Program-made: the position numbers and the translations under genes
The notes under the pieces: model-generated
Told to the model about the DNA's origin: nothing
What the model saw: the letters and a program-made list of their open reading frames with translations, nothing else
Database searches by the model: none
Shown here: positions 8,441 to 15,812 of the stretch, piece by piece
How positions within the stretch are numbered: position 1 is the first letter of the stretch
Layout: every line of letters starts with the position of its first letter
Origin: Chryseobacterium sp.
GTDB taxonomy: Bacteria; Bacteroidota; Bacteroidia; Flavobacteriales; Weeksellaceae
Direction of reading: 5' to 3'
DNA: 32,667 nt
Assembly: GCA_003248755.1 (NCBI GenBank)
Contig: QFQW01000036.1
Coordinates: 1-32,667 of the forward strand

Positions 8441-10141
8441 TTAAATCAATTTCATCAACAAAACCTCGTCAATTTTCTCCACTTTTACCAAATTATTCTT
8501 AGTTAAAGTTTTAGAAGCTTTGTCCCATTTTTTTCCTGAAAGCTGAGAACGCGTTTTAACTTCATTCAATTCTAATGCATCTTCTTGAGAATTAAGAATT
8601 TCAAGAATCACTTTTTCATCTTCTCCTAATTCAACGGTTGGCGCTTTTTTCTCAGGTCTCATTTGAGGGAAGAAAAGAACTTCTTGGATTGACGGATTAT
8701 TGGTCAAGAACATAATCAATCTGTCCATTCCTACACCTAAACCAGAAGTTGGTGGCATTCCGTACTCCAAAGCTCTAAGGAAATCCTCATCAATAAACTG
8801 TCCAGCCTCATCATCACCTTTTTCTGATAATAATAATTGGTGCTCAAAACGTTGTCTTTGGTCAATCGGGTCATTCAACTCCGAATAAGCATTTGCGATT
8901 TCTTTTCCGCAAACCATCAATTCGAAACGTTCTGTCAAACCTTCCTGACTTCTGTGTTTCTTAGTCAAAGGCGACATCTCAACAGGGTAATCTGTAATGA
9001 AAGTCGGCTGAATGAAGTTCCCTTCACACTTTTCCCCGAAAATCTCATCAATCAATTTTCCTTTACCCATCGTTTCATCAACTTCGATTCCGATAGATTT
9101 TGCAAAGTCGAATAACTCCTGCTCAGATTTTCCAGTGATGTCAAATCCTGTATATTTCTGAATCGCTTCTGTCATAGAAACTCTTGGATAAGGCGCTTTC
9201 CAGTTGATTGTATGTTCCCCGAAAACAGATTCTGAAGTTCCGTTAACCGAAGTCGCACAGAATTCCAACAATTTCTCTGTGAAATCCATCATCCAGTTGT
9301 AATCTTTGTAAGCCACATAGATTTCCATTGCCGTGAATTCAGGATTGTGAGTCCTATCCATTCCTTCATTTCTGAAGTTTTTTGAGAATTCATAAACGCC
9401 ATCAAATCCACCAACAATCAATCTTTTGAGATATAACTCGTTTGCAATTCTAAGATATAAAGGAATATCCAAAGCGTTGTGATGCGTGATAAATGGTCTC
9501 GCTGCCGCTCCACCCGGAATCGACTGCAAAATAGGAGTTTCAACTTCAAAATATCCAGCATCATTAAAGAACATTCTCATCGCATTGAACAATTTTGTTC
9601 TTTTTACGAAGATTTCTTTCACGTGAGGATTCACGACCAAATCCGCATAACGCTGTCTGTAACGCAATTCCGCATCTGTAAAACCATCAAAAACATTGCC
9701 TTCAGCATCTACTTTTGGAAGCGGAAGCGGACGAAGAGATTTTGTCAATAATGTGAAATTTTTCACCATTACTGTCATCTCTCCAACCTGAGTTTTGAAC
9801 AATTCACCTTCGATTCCGATGATGTCACCGATATCTAAAAGATGCTTGTAAACCTCGTTGTATAAAGTTTTGTCTTCACCAGTACAGATCTCGTCACGGT
9901 TAAAATAAACCTGAATTCTACCTTCAGAGTCCTGCAATTCTGCAAAACTTGCCTTTCCCTGAATTCTTCTGGACATCAATCTTCCAGCAATCACCACCTT
10001 CTTCCCTTCTTCAAAATCCTGTTTTATGGATTTTGTGGAATCAGTGATTTTGTATTCAGCGGCTGGGAATGCATCGATTCCCAAATCGGTCAATTTCTGT
10101 AGTTTCTCGCGACGGATAATTTCCTGTTCTGATAATGACAT
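8441..10141 (-). CDS. lysS: lysine--tRNA ligase (class II)
   Basis: The enzyme charges tRNA-Lys with lysine using ATP. It has 566 residues. The N-terminal OB-fold anticodon-binding domain spans roughly 45-150 (VVIAGRLMSRRIQGKASFAE). The class II catalytic core has motif 2 (FRNEGMDRTHNPEFT) and motif 3 (GLGVGMDRLIMFL). The E. coli enzyme ends just after the MRP segment at about 505 residues. Here an extra 69 residues follow MRPE (498-566), charged and predicted helical, ending in a strand-like KVEKIDEVLLMKLI. It is a single gene with its own TATTTTTG promoter element and two terminator candidates. The assignment as LysRS rather than AspRS or AsnRS rests on the core motifs and overall match. 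Confidence 0.96.
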   Translation of the reverse strand: MSLSEQEIIRREKLQKLTDLGIDAFPAAEYKITDSTKSIKQDFEEGKKVVIAGRLMSRRIQGKASFAELQDSEGRIQVYFNRDEICTGEDKTLYNEVYKHLLDIGDIIGIEGELFKTQVGEMTVMVKNFTLLTKSLRPLPLPKVDAEGNVFDGFTDAELRYRQRYADLVVNPHVKEIFVKRTKLFNAMRMFFNDAGYFEVETPILQSIPGGAAARPFITHHNALDIPLYLRIANELYLKRLIVGGFDGVYEFSKNFRNEGMDRTHNPEFTAMEIYVAYKDYNWMMDFTEKLLEFCATSVNGTSESVFGEHTINWKAPYPRVSMTEAIQKYTGFDITGKSEQELFDFAKSIGIEVDETMGKGKLIDEIFGEKCEGNFIQPTFITDYPVEMSPLTKKHRSQEGLTERFELMVCGKEIANAYSELNDPIDQRQRFEHQLLLSEKGDDEAGQFIDEDFLRALEYGMPPTSGLGVGMDRLIMFLTNNPSIQEVLFFPQMRPEKKAPTVELGEDEKVILEILNSQEDALELNEVKTRSQLSGKKWDKASKTLTKNNLVKVEKIDEVLLMKLI

Positions 10142-10164
10142 TTTAATTCAATTTTTTGGAATTG

Positions 10165-10172
10165 CAAAAATA
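10165..10172 (-). promoter_or_regulatory. possible lysS promoter -7 element
   Basis: TATTTTTG on the minus strand matches TAnnTTTG exactly and ends 23 bp before the lysS ATG, giving a leader of roughly 15-20 nt. No convincing -33 TTTG is seen at the expected distance. Confidence 0.45.
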
Positions 10173-10218
10173 GTGATTTTTAAATGTTTATGGAAGTTAA
10201 ATTTTAGTGTGTGATTTA

Positions 10219-10345
10219 AACGCAAAGAACGCAAGGTTTTTTTGAAATCACTGAAGATATTTTAAGGTTCGCAAAGGCGCTTTGCTCAGCTAAGGTTTTA
10301 AGTTTCTCGCTGATTAAGCTGATTTTGCAGATTTATTTTCAACAC
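10219..10345. repeat. degenerate CGCAAAG-type intergenic repeat
   Basis: This non-coding stretch contains ACGCAAAGAACGCAAGG, then a perfect hairpin GCAAAG-GCG-CTTTGC (10271-10285), then TCTCGCTGATT (10305-10315). The last 11-mer recurs exactly at 27707-27717. I see no ORF. It resembles decayed dispersed repeat sequence. Confidence 0.4.
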
Positions 10346-10348
10346 AAT

Positions 10349-10399
10349 TTTGTCATTCCGTAGGAATCTCAACAACATAGATTCATACGGAATGACAAA
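10349..10399. repeat. long hairpin repeat, 21-bp arms
   Basis: Two 21-nt arms (10349-10369 and 10379-10399) are complementary at 20 of 21 positions around the 9-nt loop CAACAACAT. The core is GTCATTCCGTA...TACGGAATGAC. The near-perfect match in otherwise drifting DNA points to a recently active or selected palindromic unit such as a REP/MITE-like repeat. There is no T-tract directly after the stem, so a plain terminator is less likely. Confidence 0.7.
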
Positions 10400-10438
10400 T
10401 CGTGAAGTTTATAGAAAATTTAATTATTTATTGAATCT

Positions 10439-10516
10439 GCAGCCCGACTTGAGTGGAGCTCTTTTTATTTTTTCTCAAAAAAGAAAGAAGCGGGAACGGA
10501 AGGCGGATTAAGCTGC
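10439..10516. repeat. structured intergenic element downstream of rlmF
   Basis: The segment starts with GCAGCCCGACTTGAGTGG and ends with GGCGGATTAAGCTGC. The outer GCAGC (10439-10443) and GCTGC (10512-10516) are complementary. Internally, a T-rich run (CTTTTTATTTTTT) faces an A-rich run (AAAAAAGAAAGAAG), so the whole can fold as one long hairpin. It is GC-rich at the ends, unlike nearby intergenic DNA, and resembles a dispersed element I recall from Chryseobacterium intergenic regions. It begins 12 bp past the rlmF stop. Confidence 0.5.
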
Positions 10517-10528
10517 CCAAATAAAATA

Positions 10529-11452
10529 CTAGAAACAATCTTTTCTACTTTCTTTTGAAATAAAAGTCCAAGCCAAAATTCTACTGATTTTCTGACCTTG
10601 CGCCATATCAATAATTTTGAATTCGGGCACTTTTAGGTTTTTAAGAAGCGTTGTCAACTGATACAGATTGTCTTTTTTGGAAACCAAACTCGTGAACCAA
10701 AGAACCTGAGACGAAAATTGCACACTTTCATTAATCATTTTTTTGATGAAAGCCATTTCGCCACCTTCGCACCACAATTCGGATTGCTGTCCTCTGAAAT
10801 TGAGATTTGTTTTTTGAGTTTTTGATTTTCTGAGATTGTTATTCTTTCTTCGATTTCCTTGTAAAGCGGATTCTTCGGAATCGTGGAAAGGCGGGTTACA
10901 CATCGAAAATATGAACTTGTCTTCTTTTGAAATCATATTTTTGAAAATCAAATCAGTTTCAGGCTGAAGTTTGAGTTGGATATTTTCTTTTAAATCTGGA
11001 TTGCTTTCTAAAATCTTCTGAGCATTTTCCAGAGAATCTTTATTGATATCCGTTCCCAACATTTCCCAGCCATAAGAATGATTCGCAATCAGTGGATAAA
11101 CGAGATTAGCGCCCGTTCCGACATCCAACCCTTTAACCGAATTTCCGGTTGGAATATTTCCATTTTCTTCCGCCAATAAATCCGCCAAATAATGGACATA
11201 ATCTGCTCTCCCCGGAATCGGTGGACAAAGATTGCCTTCCGGAATATCCCAATCTTTGACATTGTAATATTTTAAAAGCAAGGCTTTATTGAGTAATTTC
11301 ACAGCTTGTGGTAAACTGAAATTGATAGTCAAAGTATCGTAATCATTTTTGAAAACGTAATGTTTCAACTCTGGAACGACAGAAATTAATTCTTCAAAAT
11401 CGTAAGAATTGCGATGAAGATTTCTTGGATGTAAACTGGATTTTTCAGACAT
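10529..11452 (-). CDS. rlmF: 23S rRNA (adenine-N6)-methyltransferase, RlmF family
   Basis: RlmF uses S-adenosylmethionine to methylate N6 of A1618 (E. coli numbering) in 23S rRNA. The protein is 307 residues, close to the E. coli enzyme. Family hallmarks are the N-terminal LHPRNLHRNSYDF (7-19), the NLCPPIPGRADYVHYLADLL segment (74-93), the SAM-binding motif GLDVGTGANLVYPL (108-121) and the catalytic NPPF (186-189) of N6-adenine methylases. The ATG follows immediately after the TAA of the upstream glycosidase gene (AAATAAATG), so translation of the two is probably coupled. The functional link between them is not obvious. A structured repeat lies just beyond the stop. Confidence 0.93.
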   Translation of the reverse strand: MSEKSSLHPRNLHRNSYDFEELISVVPELKHYVFKNDYDTLTINFSLPQAVKLLNKALLLKYYNVKDWDIPEGNLCPPIPGRADYVHYLADLLAEENGNIPTGNSVKGLDVGTGANLVYPLIANHSYGWEMLGTDINKDSLENAQKILESNPDLKENIQLKLQPETDLIFKNMISKEDKFIFSMCNPPFHDSEESALQGNRRKNNNLRKSKTQKTNLNFRGQQSELWCEGGEMAFIKKMINESVQFSSQVLWFTSLVSKKDNLYQLTTLLKNLKVPEFKIIDMAQGQKISRILAWTFISKESRKDCF

Positions 11453-13591
11453 TTATTTCTCTTTCTCTAATTTTTGAATTCCGGTTTTAACATCGGGATG
11501 ACTCATAAAAAGATTCCAAATCAAACCAGTTCTGTAATTTTCCATCATTACAGTCATTGGTGCTTGATTCAGTCCCATAAAAATCGGCGAACACCAGTTA
11601 TTATTCAAATCAAATGAATCTCTGAAACCATATTCTCCCCAAAGAAAATCGCCATAATTGAGATAGAAATTTTTCAAAACCGCCATTGATTCAGTTGGTG
11701 TGTAAGGAAAAGAAGCAATTGCACCAGTTGGAGTCAGTTTTCCCGTATCTTCTCTTTCCACAGGTTCATCTGGATTGTAACCATTCGGTCCGTCGGAAGC
11801 GGTTAGACCCCAACCGTCTTTGCCATAGCCTTTTTGTTTTTTTGGATTTTCGACGCAATATAGATAATTAATCTTGGCAATATTCTGATTGTTTTTGAAA
11901 TAATTGGTGTATTTGTCTGTCAAACCATGCGGGTCGTAACCCATAAAAGAATAATGTGCAAAGAACAACGGTCCGCCTTTGTTGACACCAACATCTAGTT
12001 TGATTCCGTAATACGTATTTCCGTTAGTGTACATTGCACCTTCGTCAGAATTTCCCCAATCTTTACGGTAATCCTGCGCACGTTTTTCCTGACTCGCCCA
12101 ACCTGAATAATACATACTTGCAGGAACAGAATGTGTCGGCGAAGCAATTGCCATCAGATAAGTAACCATTGTCTCGTTCCAGCCAATCAGATTATGATTG
12201 ATAACCCAGCCTTGGTCGGGCGACCAATGCCAATAGAGATATTTACTATCTGGTGTTTGTTTGAACCAATCCCACTCTATTCCTTTCCAGAATTTGTCAA
12301 TTTTTGTTCTAATGTTTTTTTCCTCGGCGTTATCTTTATTAAAATATTGATGAGCAACTAACAAACCTTGAATAAAGAACGAAGTTTCTACCAAATCCGC
12401 TCCGTTATCTTTTGTCCCGAAAAATGGTTCTGTTTTCCCTGTTGTTCCATCAATGAAATGAGCCACTGCTCCGTGATATTTATCTGCTTTTTCAATAAAG
12501 TTAACAATCTTAGTAAATCTTTCGACAGATTCTTTTCTTGAGATAAAACCTCTTTCAGTTCCTGCAATCAAAGCCATAATTCCGAAACCAGAAGCTCCGG
12601 TTGCTATCATATTTTGTCTTCCATTCGTATTTTCTTTTGACAAACCACTTTCCAGTTCGGCGCCATCCCAATAATAATTAAAAGACGCTTCCTGAACCAT
12701 CGTCATCAATTCTTCATCTGACATATTTCTGGTCTCAGCGGAAACGATTTCTGATAATTTCGATTCATTGAAAAGCTTGTCGAGGAAACTGATTTTATAA
12801 GAATATTTCTTTCCTGTTTCTTTCGTAAAATCAGCAAATCTATCAATATAAGCATCCTGAATCCCGACCGGTTTGAAATCTTTTCCATTATCGGAGCGGT
12901 AGATTTTCACGTATCTAATATTATTGTCTGTAATTGGATTCCATTTCAAATCTACGTGTTTCATATAGCCTTTAGTAAAGGAAATCTTAGGTATTGATGA
13001 AATCGTTTTCTTTTCTTTTGAATCGATGAAAGCAATATCATCCAACCAAATTTTGTTATTTGAATCGGAATTTTCAGGCTGAGAGAAAACAATCGCTTTA
13101 ACTGATTTTGGATTGTCTTTAACCGAAGCATCCAAACTTGAAATATCAATCAAAATATTTTCCCATTGATTCTTTTTTGTCAACTTAAATCTTATTGGTT
13201 TTGAAAAACTTCCGTCTGCTTTTTGAAGTTTTACAGTTGGTAAAATATTAGAATCATTCTTTTCAGATTTAATCCAAAAACTTAGAAAATTAGATTTGGT
13301 AAAAAAATCTTTTCCTCTCACATCTTCATATTCTATCGAAGCTTCCCATTTTCCGTCTTTCGCATTTTTATAATCCAATACAAGAGAATTTCCGGCAGAA
13401 TGGAACTCATTCTTATCAACCAATAATTTATTATTCTGATTTTTCACAGAAGCAGAACCTGAAGATTTCACATTTCCATAAAAGAAATTATCTTTCATCA
13501 AACTGTTCGTGAAAAAAGTATAATCATATTGATGTTCTTGTGCGCATAAAGAAGCGGAAAGAAATAAAGCAGAATAGAATATAGATTTCAT
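11453..13591 (-). CDS. secreted glucoamylase-family glycosidase (GH144-like)
   Basis: This is a 712-residue secreted protein. A signal peptide (MKSIFYSALFLSASLCAQ) leads into a beta-rich, probably carbohydrate-binding region (about 20-200). A fibronectin type III-like module follows (about 203-287, KISFTKGYMKHVDLKWNP). The large C-terminal catalytic domain (about 292-705) has the Bacteroidota glucoamylase-family look: FNYYWDGAELESGL, ATGASGFGIMALIAG, TKDNGADLVETSFFIQGLL, WNETMVTYLMAIASPTH and a terminal WNLFMSHPD. Pfam calls this domain Glycoamylase; characterised members in CAZy GH144 are endo-beta-1,2-glucanases, so beta-1,2-glucan is one candidate substrate. No T9SS tail or SusC/SusD genes are near. 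It is translationally coupled to rlmF. Glycosidase class is fairly secure, substrate is not. Confidence 0.85.
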   Translation of the reverse strand: MKSIFYSALFLSASLCAQEHQYDYTFFTNSLMKDNFFYGNVKSSGSASVKNQNNKLLVDKNEFHSAGNSLVLDYKNAKDGKWEASIEYEDVRGKDFFTKSNFLSFWIKSEKNDSNILPTVKLQKADGSFSKPIRFKLTKKNQWENILIDISSLDASVKDNPKSVKAIVFSQPENSDSNNKIWLDDIAFIDSKEKKTISSIPKISFTKGYMKHVDLKWNPITDNNIRYVKIYRSDNGKDFKPVGIQDAYIDRFADFTKETGKKYSYKISFLDKLFNESKLSEIVSAETRNMSDEELMTMVQEASFNYYWDGAELESGLSKENTNGRQNMIATGASGFGIMALIAGTERGFISRKESVERFTKIVNFIEKADKYHGAVAHFIDGTTGKTEPFFGTKDNGADLVETSFFIQGLLVAHQYFNKDNAEEKNIRTKIDKFWKGIEWDWFKQTPDSKYLYWHWSPDQGWVINHNLIGWNETMVTYLMAIASPTHSVPASMYYSGWASQEKRAQDYRKDWGNSDEGAMYTNGNTYYGIKLDVGVNKGGPLFFAHYSFMGYDPHGLTDKYTNYFKNNQNIAKINYLYCVENPKKQKGYGKDGWGLTASDGPNGYNPDEPVEREDTGKLTPTGAIASFPYTPTESMAVLKNFYLNYGDFLWGEYGFRDSFDLNNNWCSPIFMGLNQAPMTVMMENYRTGLIWNLFMSHPDVKTGIQKLEKEK

Positions 13592-13668
13592 AGGTAGATT
13601 TTATTTTTGAAAAGATAATCAAATTCTCCGAAAGAGACATAAATAAAAATCCACATACTTTTCAAAAA

Positions 13669-13696
13669 AAAAATCCGCTTATGAAAGCGGATTTTT
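13669..13696 (-). terminator. terminator after the amino-acid permease gene
   Basis: AAAAATCCGCTT (13669-13680) and AAGCGGATTTTT (13685-13696) make a 12-bp perfect stem with loop ATGA. It lies 11 bp past the permease stop and is followed on the minus strand by a T run. The stem is near-symmetric, so it could act in both directions. Confidence 0.85.
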
Positions 13697-13707
13697 TATT
13701 ATTAATC

Positions 13708-15240
13708 TTAATCTTTGTTATCGATATCGATGTCAATATCTTGTAAAGGCTCCTGTTCTGCTTTGAAAGTTTCTCCATAACCTTCCTTATGAAGTTTACT
13801 ATTTCTGACACTGTAAAGGAAATAAATGATAACTCCTAAAATCAACCAACCTGTAGATAACAACTTCGCATCGTGGCTAAGGTTCCAAATCAGATAAACA
13901 TTAATAACGATTCCTAAAGTCGCAATAACCGGTAAAGCCGGAACTTTGAAATTTCTTGGTAGATTCGGTTCTTTTTTTCTAAGAATCCAAACCGCTACAC
14001 AAACCATTGTAAACGCGAACAATGTCCCAAAACTGGTCATATCCGCCAACTTACTAATCGGAGTAAATGCAGCAACTGTTGCAATCACAATTCCTAAAAG
14101 CATCAAACTTTTTGCCGGTGTTTTTCTAATTGGGTGAATATCGCTGAACATTTTTGGAATCAATCCATCTTTTGACATTCCTAAGAAGATTCTGGACTGT
14201 CCCATAATCATCACCATTAGTACAGAAACCAAGCCTACAGTAGCTGCAATGGTGATAATATAACCTGCCCAACCTTGCCCTGCAATCTCGAAAGCATAAG
14301 CAACAGGTGCTTTAATAGCATCTGGGAATTTACCTTGTGGATTGAAGTCTGTATAATGCATCATCCCCGTCAATACCAACGACACCAAAATGTATAATAC
14401 CGTACAAACCAAAAGCGAAGCAATAATCGCAAATGGAACGTCTTTCTTAGGGTTAATGGCTTCTCCTGCTTGTGTTGAAACCGCATCAAAACCTACATAT
14501 GCAAAGAAAATAGCCGCAGCTCCGGAAATAATCCCCTGAATACCGTAGGCTTCTTTCAGCGTATCTCCTTCTTTTACCATTTCCGGTGCAGGAATAAATG
14601 GCGACCAGTTTTCTGCATTGATGAAGAATACACCTGCTATAATAACAAAAAGAACCGCAGAAACCTTCATGATCACGATAAGATTGTTGGCTTTTGCGGC
14701 TTCTTTTGTTCCTTTGATAAGGATAGAAATGACAAATAATACGATAATGAATGCCGGCAGATTCATTGAGAATCCTTCTCCTGTATAACTTGCCGGGTCT
14801 GATGTCAAATAATCCGGCAAATGCAATCCGAACATTTTGAGTAACTTATTAAAATATCCGGACCAAGAAACTGCTACAGTCATAGAACCCATCGCATATT
14901 CGAGAATCAAGCCCCATCCGATAATCCAAGCAAATATCTCTCCCACTGTCCCGTAAGCGTAAGCATAAGCGGAACCTTCAACCGGTAGTATAGATGCAAA
15001 TTCCGAATAACAAAGTGCTGCAAAAACACAGGCAATCCCCGCTATTACAAATGAAAGTGCCAATGCTGGTCCAGCGTGGTAATAAGCTCCGGTTCCTGTT
15101 AACACAAAAATACCTCCACCAATAATAGCTCCAATTCCAATTGCAGTAAGGCTCCATTTCCCAAGAACACGCTTCAGCTCACTGCTTTTTACATCTGCCT
15201 CGAAGGCGCTCATTGGTTTTTTTGTCCAAATTTTCGACAT
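13708..15240 (-). CDS. APC-superfamily amino-acid permease
   Basis: This is an inner-membrane secondary transporter for amino acids, most like the cationic amino-acid transporter (CAT/YhdG) group. It is 510 residues with about 12-14 hydrophobic segments. The first transmembrane helix carries the broken-helix substrate motif GIGAIIGGGIFVLTG (35-49), and TM2-3 has AALCYSEFASILPVEGSAYAY, both characteristic of the APC family. TM6 (FFAYVGFDAVSTQAGEAINPKKDVP) carries the second conserved break. The C-terminus is acidic (DIDIDIDNKD). The gene stands alone, with a strong terminator behind it and a 570-bp gap in front. The substrate cannot be read from the sequence. Confidence 0.92.
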   Translation of the reverse strand: MSKIWTKKPMSAFEADVKSSELKRVLGKWSLTAIGIGAIIGGGIFVLTGTGAYYHAGPALALSFVIAGIACVFAALCYSEFASILPVEGSAYAYAYGTVGEIFAWIIGWGLILEYAMGSMTVAVSWSGYFNKLLKMFGLHLPDYLTSDPASYTGEGFSMNLPAFIIVLFVISILIKGTKEAAKANNLIVIMKVSAVLFVIIAGVFFINAENWSPFIPAPEMVKEGDTLKEAYGIQGIISGAAAIFFAYVGFDAVSTQAGEAINPKKDVPFAIIASLLVCTVLYILVSLVLTGMMHYTDFNPQGKFPDAIKAPVAYAFEIAGQGWAGYIITIAATVGLVSVLMVMIMGQSRIFLGMSKDGLIPKMFSDIHPIRKTPAKSLMLLGIVIATVAAFTPISKLADMTSFGTLFAFTMVCVAVWILRKKEPNLPRNFKVPALPVIATLGIVINVYLIWNLSHDAKLLSTGWLILGVIIYFLYSVRNSKLHKEGYGETFKAEQEPLQDIDIDIDNKD

Positions 15241-15473
15241 AATTTTAATTTTTTTTAATTACCCCATATAAAACAGGGCGGTTTTCTTCTTATTTATTTA
15301 TTTTGAATTACGAAAGTATTAAAAAATTGCTTTCATTAATTTTTTTAAAGTAAATTATTTTGTTTTTTATTAACAATAATCATTATACATTAACATTTTC
15401 TATCCCAAAAAGCGCTTTTCTGTCCCAGAAACCTATAGTTAGTAAGCAGATTGTTTAAATTTGAAATATTGTT
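15241..15473. other. intergenic region with vestigial promoter features
   Basis: No intact gene is visible. On the permease side, TACTTTCG (minus, 15311-15318) is a 7/8 match to the -7 consensus. Further right are a 12-bp palindrome AAAAGCGCTTTT (15408-15419), a direct repeat TATCCCAAAAA / TGTCCCAGAAA (15401-15411 and 15421-15431, 20-bp period), and a perfect plus-strand TAAATTTG (15456-15463) lying 10 bp before the ATG of the pseudogene. The last three look like the old control region of the dead gene. Confidence 0.4.
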
Positions 15474-15757
15474 ATGAATTTTATGAAATCACTGTACAAG
15501 TTTTTTATTGTTCTTCTTTTTTCATAGATCAAATTGTGTTAGCTCAGAATCTTTATTTACAAAAGAAAGTAGAAAGAATTGACAGTTTAATGGATAAATA
15601 TTACAGTAATTATAATTAGGCAGAAAAAGAAATCAATGAACTATATAACCTCATAACAACAAAATATCATTCAAAAGAATACAAAGGTTTTAAAATAGAT
15701 GCAATGCTCCAAAAATCTATTCTTGTATCATTGAAAGGGGAACATCAACCCTGTTAG
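15474..15757 (+). pseudogene. decayed N-terminus of a TPR-type membrane regulator
   Basis: From the ATG at 15474 (or 15483) the frame reads MKSLYKFFIVLLFS and hits TAG at 15525. One extra T in the run of six T at 15516-15521 would shift into a frame reading FFIDQIVLAQNLYLQKK, a complete signal peptide ending in AQ. That frame continues VERIDSLMDKYYSNYN, meets an in-frame TAG, then goes on AEKEINELYNLITTKYHSKE to a stop at 15757. The content (signal peptide, then Lys/Glu-rich helical repeat) resembles the N-terminus of TPR-AraC regulators like the one at 24581-26278. Nothing after the first ~90 codons remains; the last codons lie inside a palindromic repeat. Two independent lesions plus truncation indicate a true pseudogene, though the family is inferred by similarity in style only. 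Confidence 0.65.
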
Positions 15758-15779
15758 AGTTTCAAACTTTGACAGGGTT
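15747..15779. repeat. palindromic element truncating the pseudogene, upstream of pnuC
   Basis: AACCCTGTTAGAGTTT (15747-15762) and AAACTTTGACAGGGTT (15764-15779) pair at 14 of 16 positions around a single central C. It could act as a terminator-like hairpin in front of pnuC; the following sequence TATATTTTGG is T-rich but not a clean T-tract. Confidence 0.6.
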
Positions 15780-15799
15780 ATATTTTGGAAAAACATTAC

Positions 15800-15807
15800 T
15801 ATCTTTG
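15800..15807 (+). promoter_or_regulatory. possible pnuC promoter -7 element
   Basis: TATCTTTG exactly matches TAnnTTTG and ends only 5 bp before the pnuC ATG at 15813. If used, the mRNA would be leaderless or nearly so. TTTG at 15784-15787 is only 12 bp away, so a standard -33 is lacking. Confidence 0.4.
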
Positions 15808-15812
15808 AGACT

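Noticed and set aside
10142..10528. CRISPR array or insertion sequence remnant
   Set aside because: The repeats are different palindromes, not regularly spaced units, and no transposase fragment is present.
15241..15812. Riboswitch upstream of pnuC
   Set aside because: No TPP, NAD or other riboswitch core can be seen; the region is explained by a pseudogene and a palindrome.
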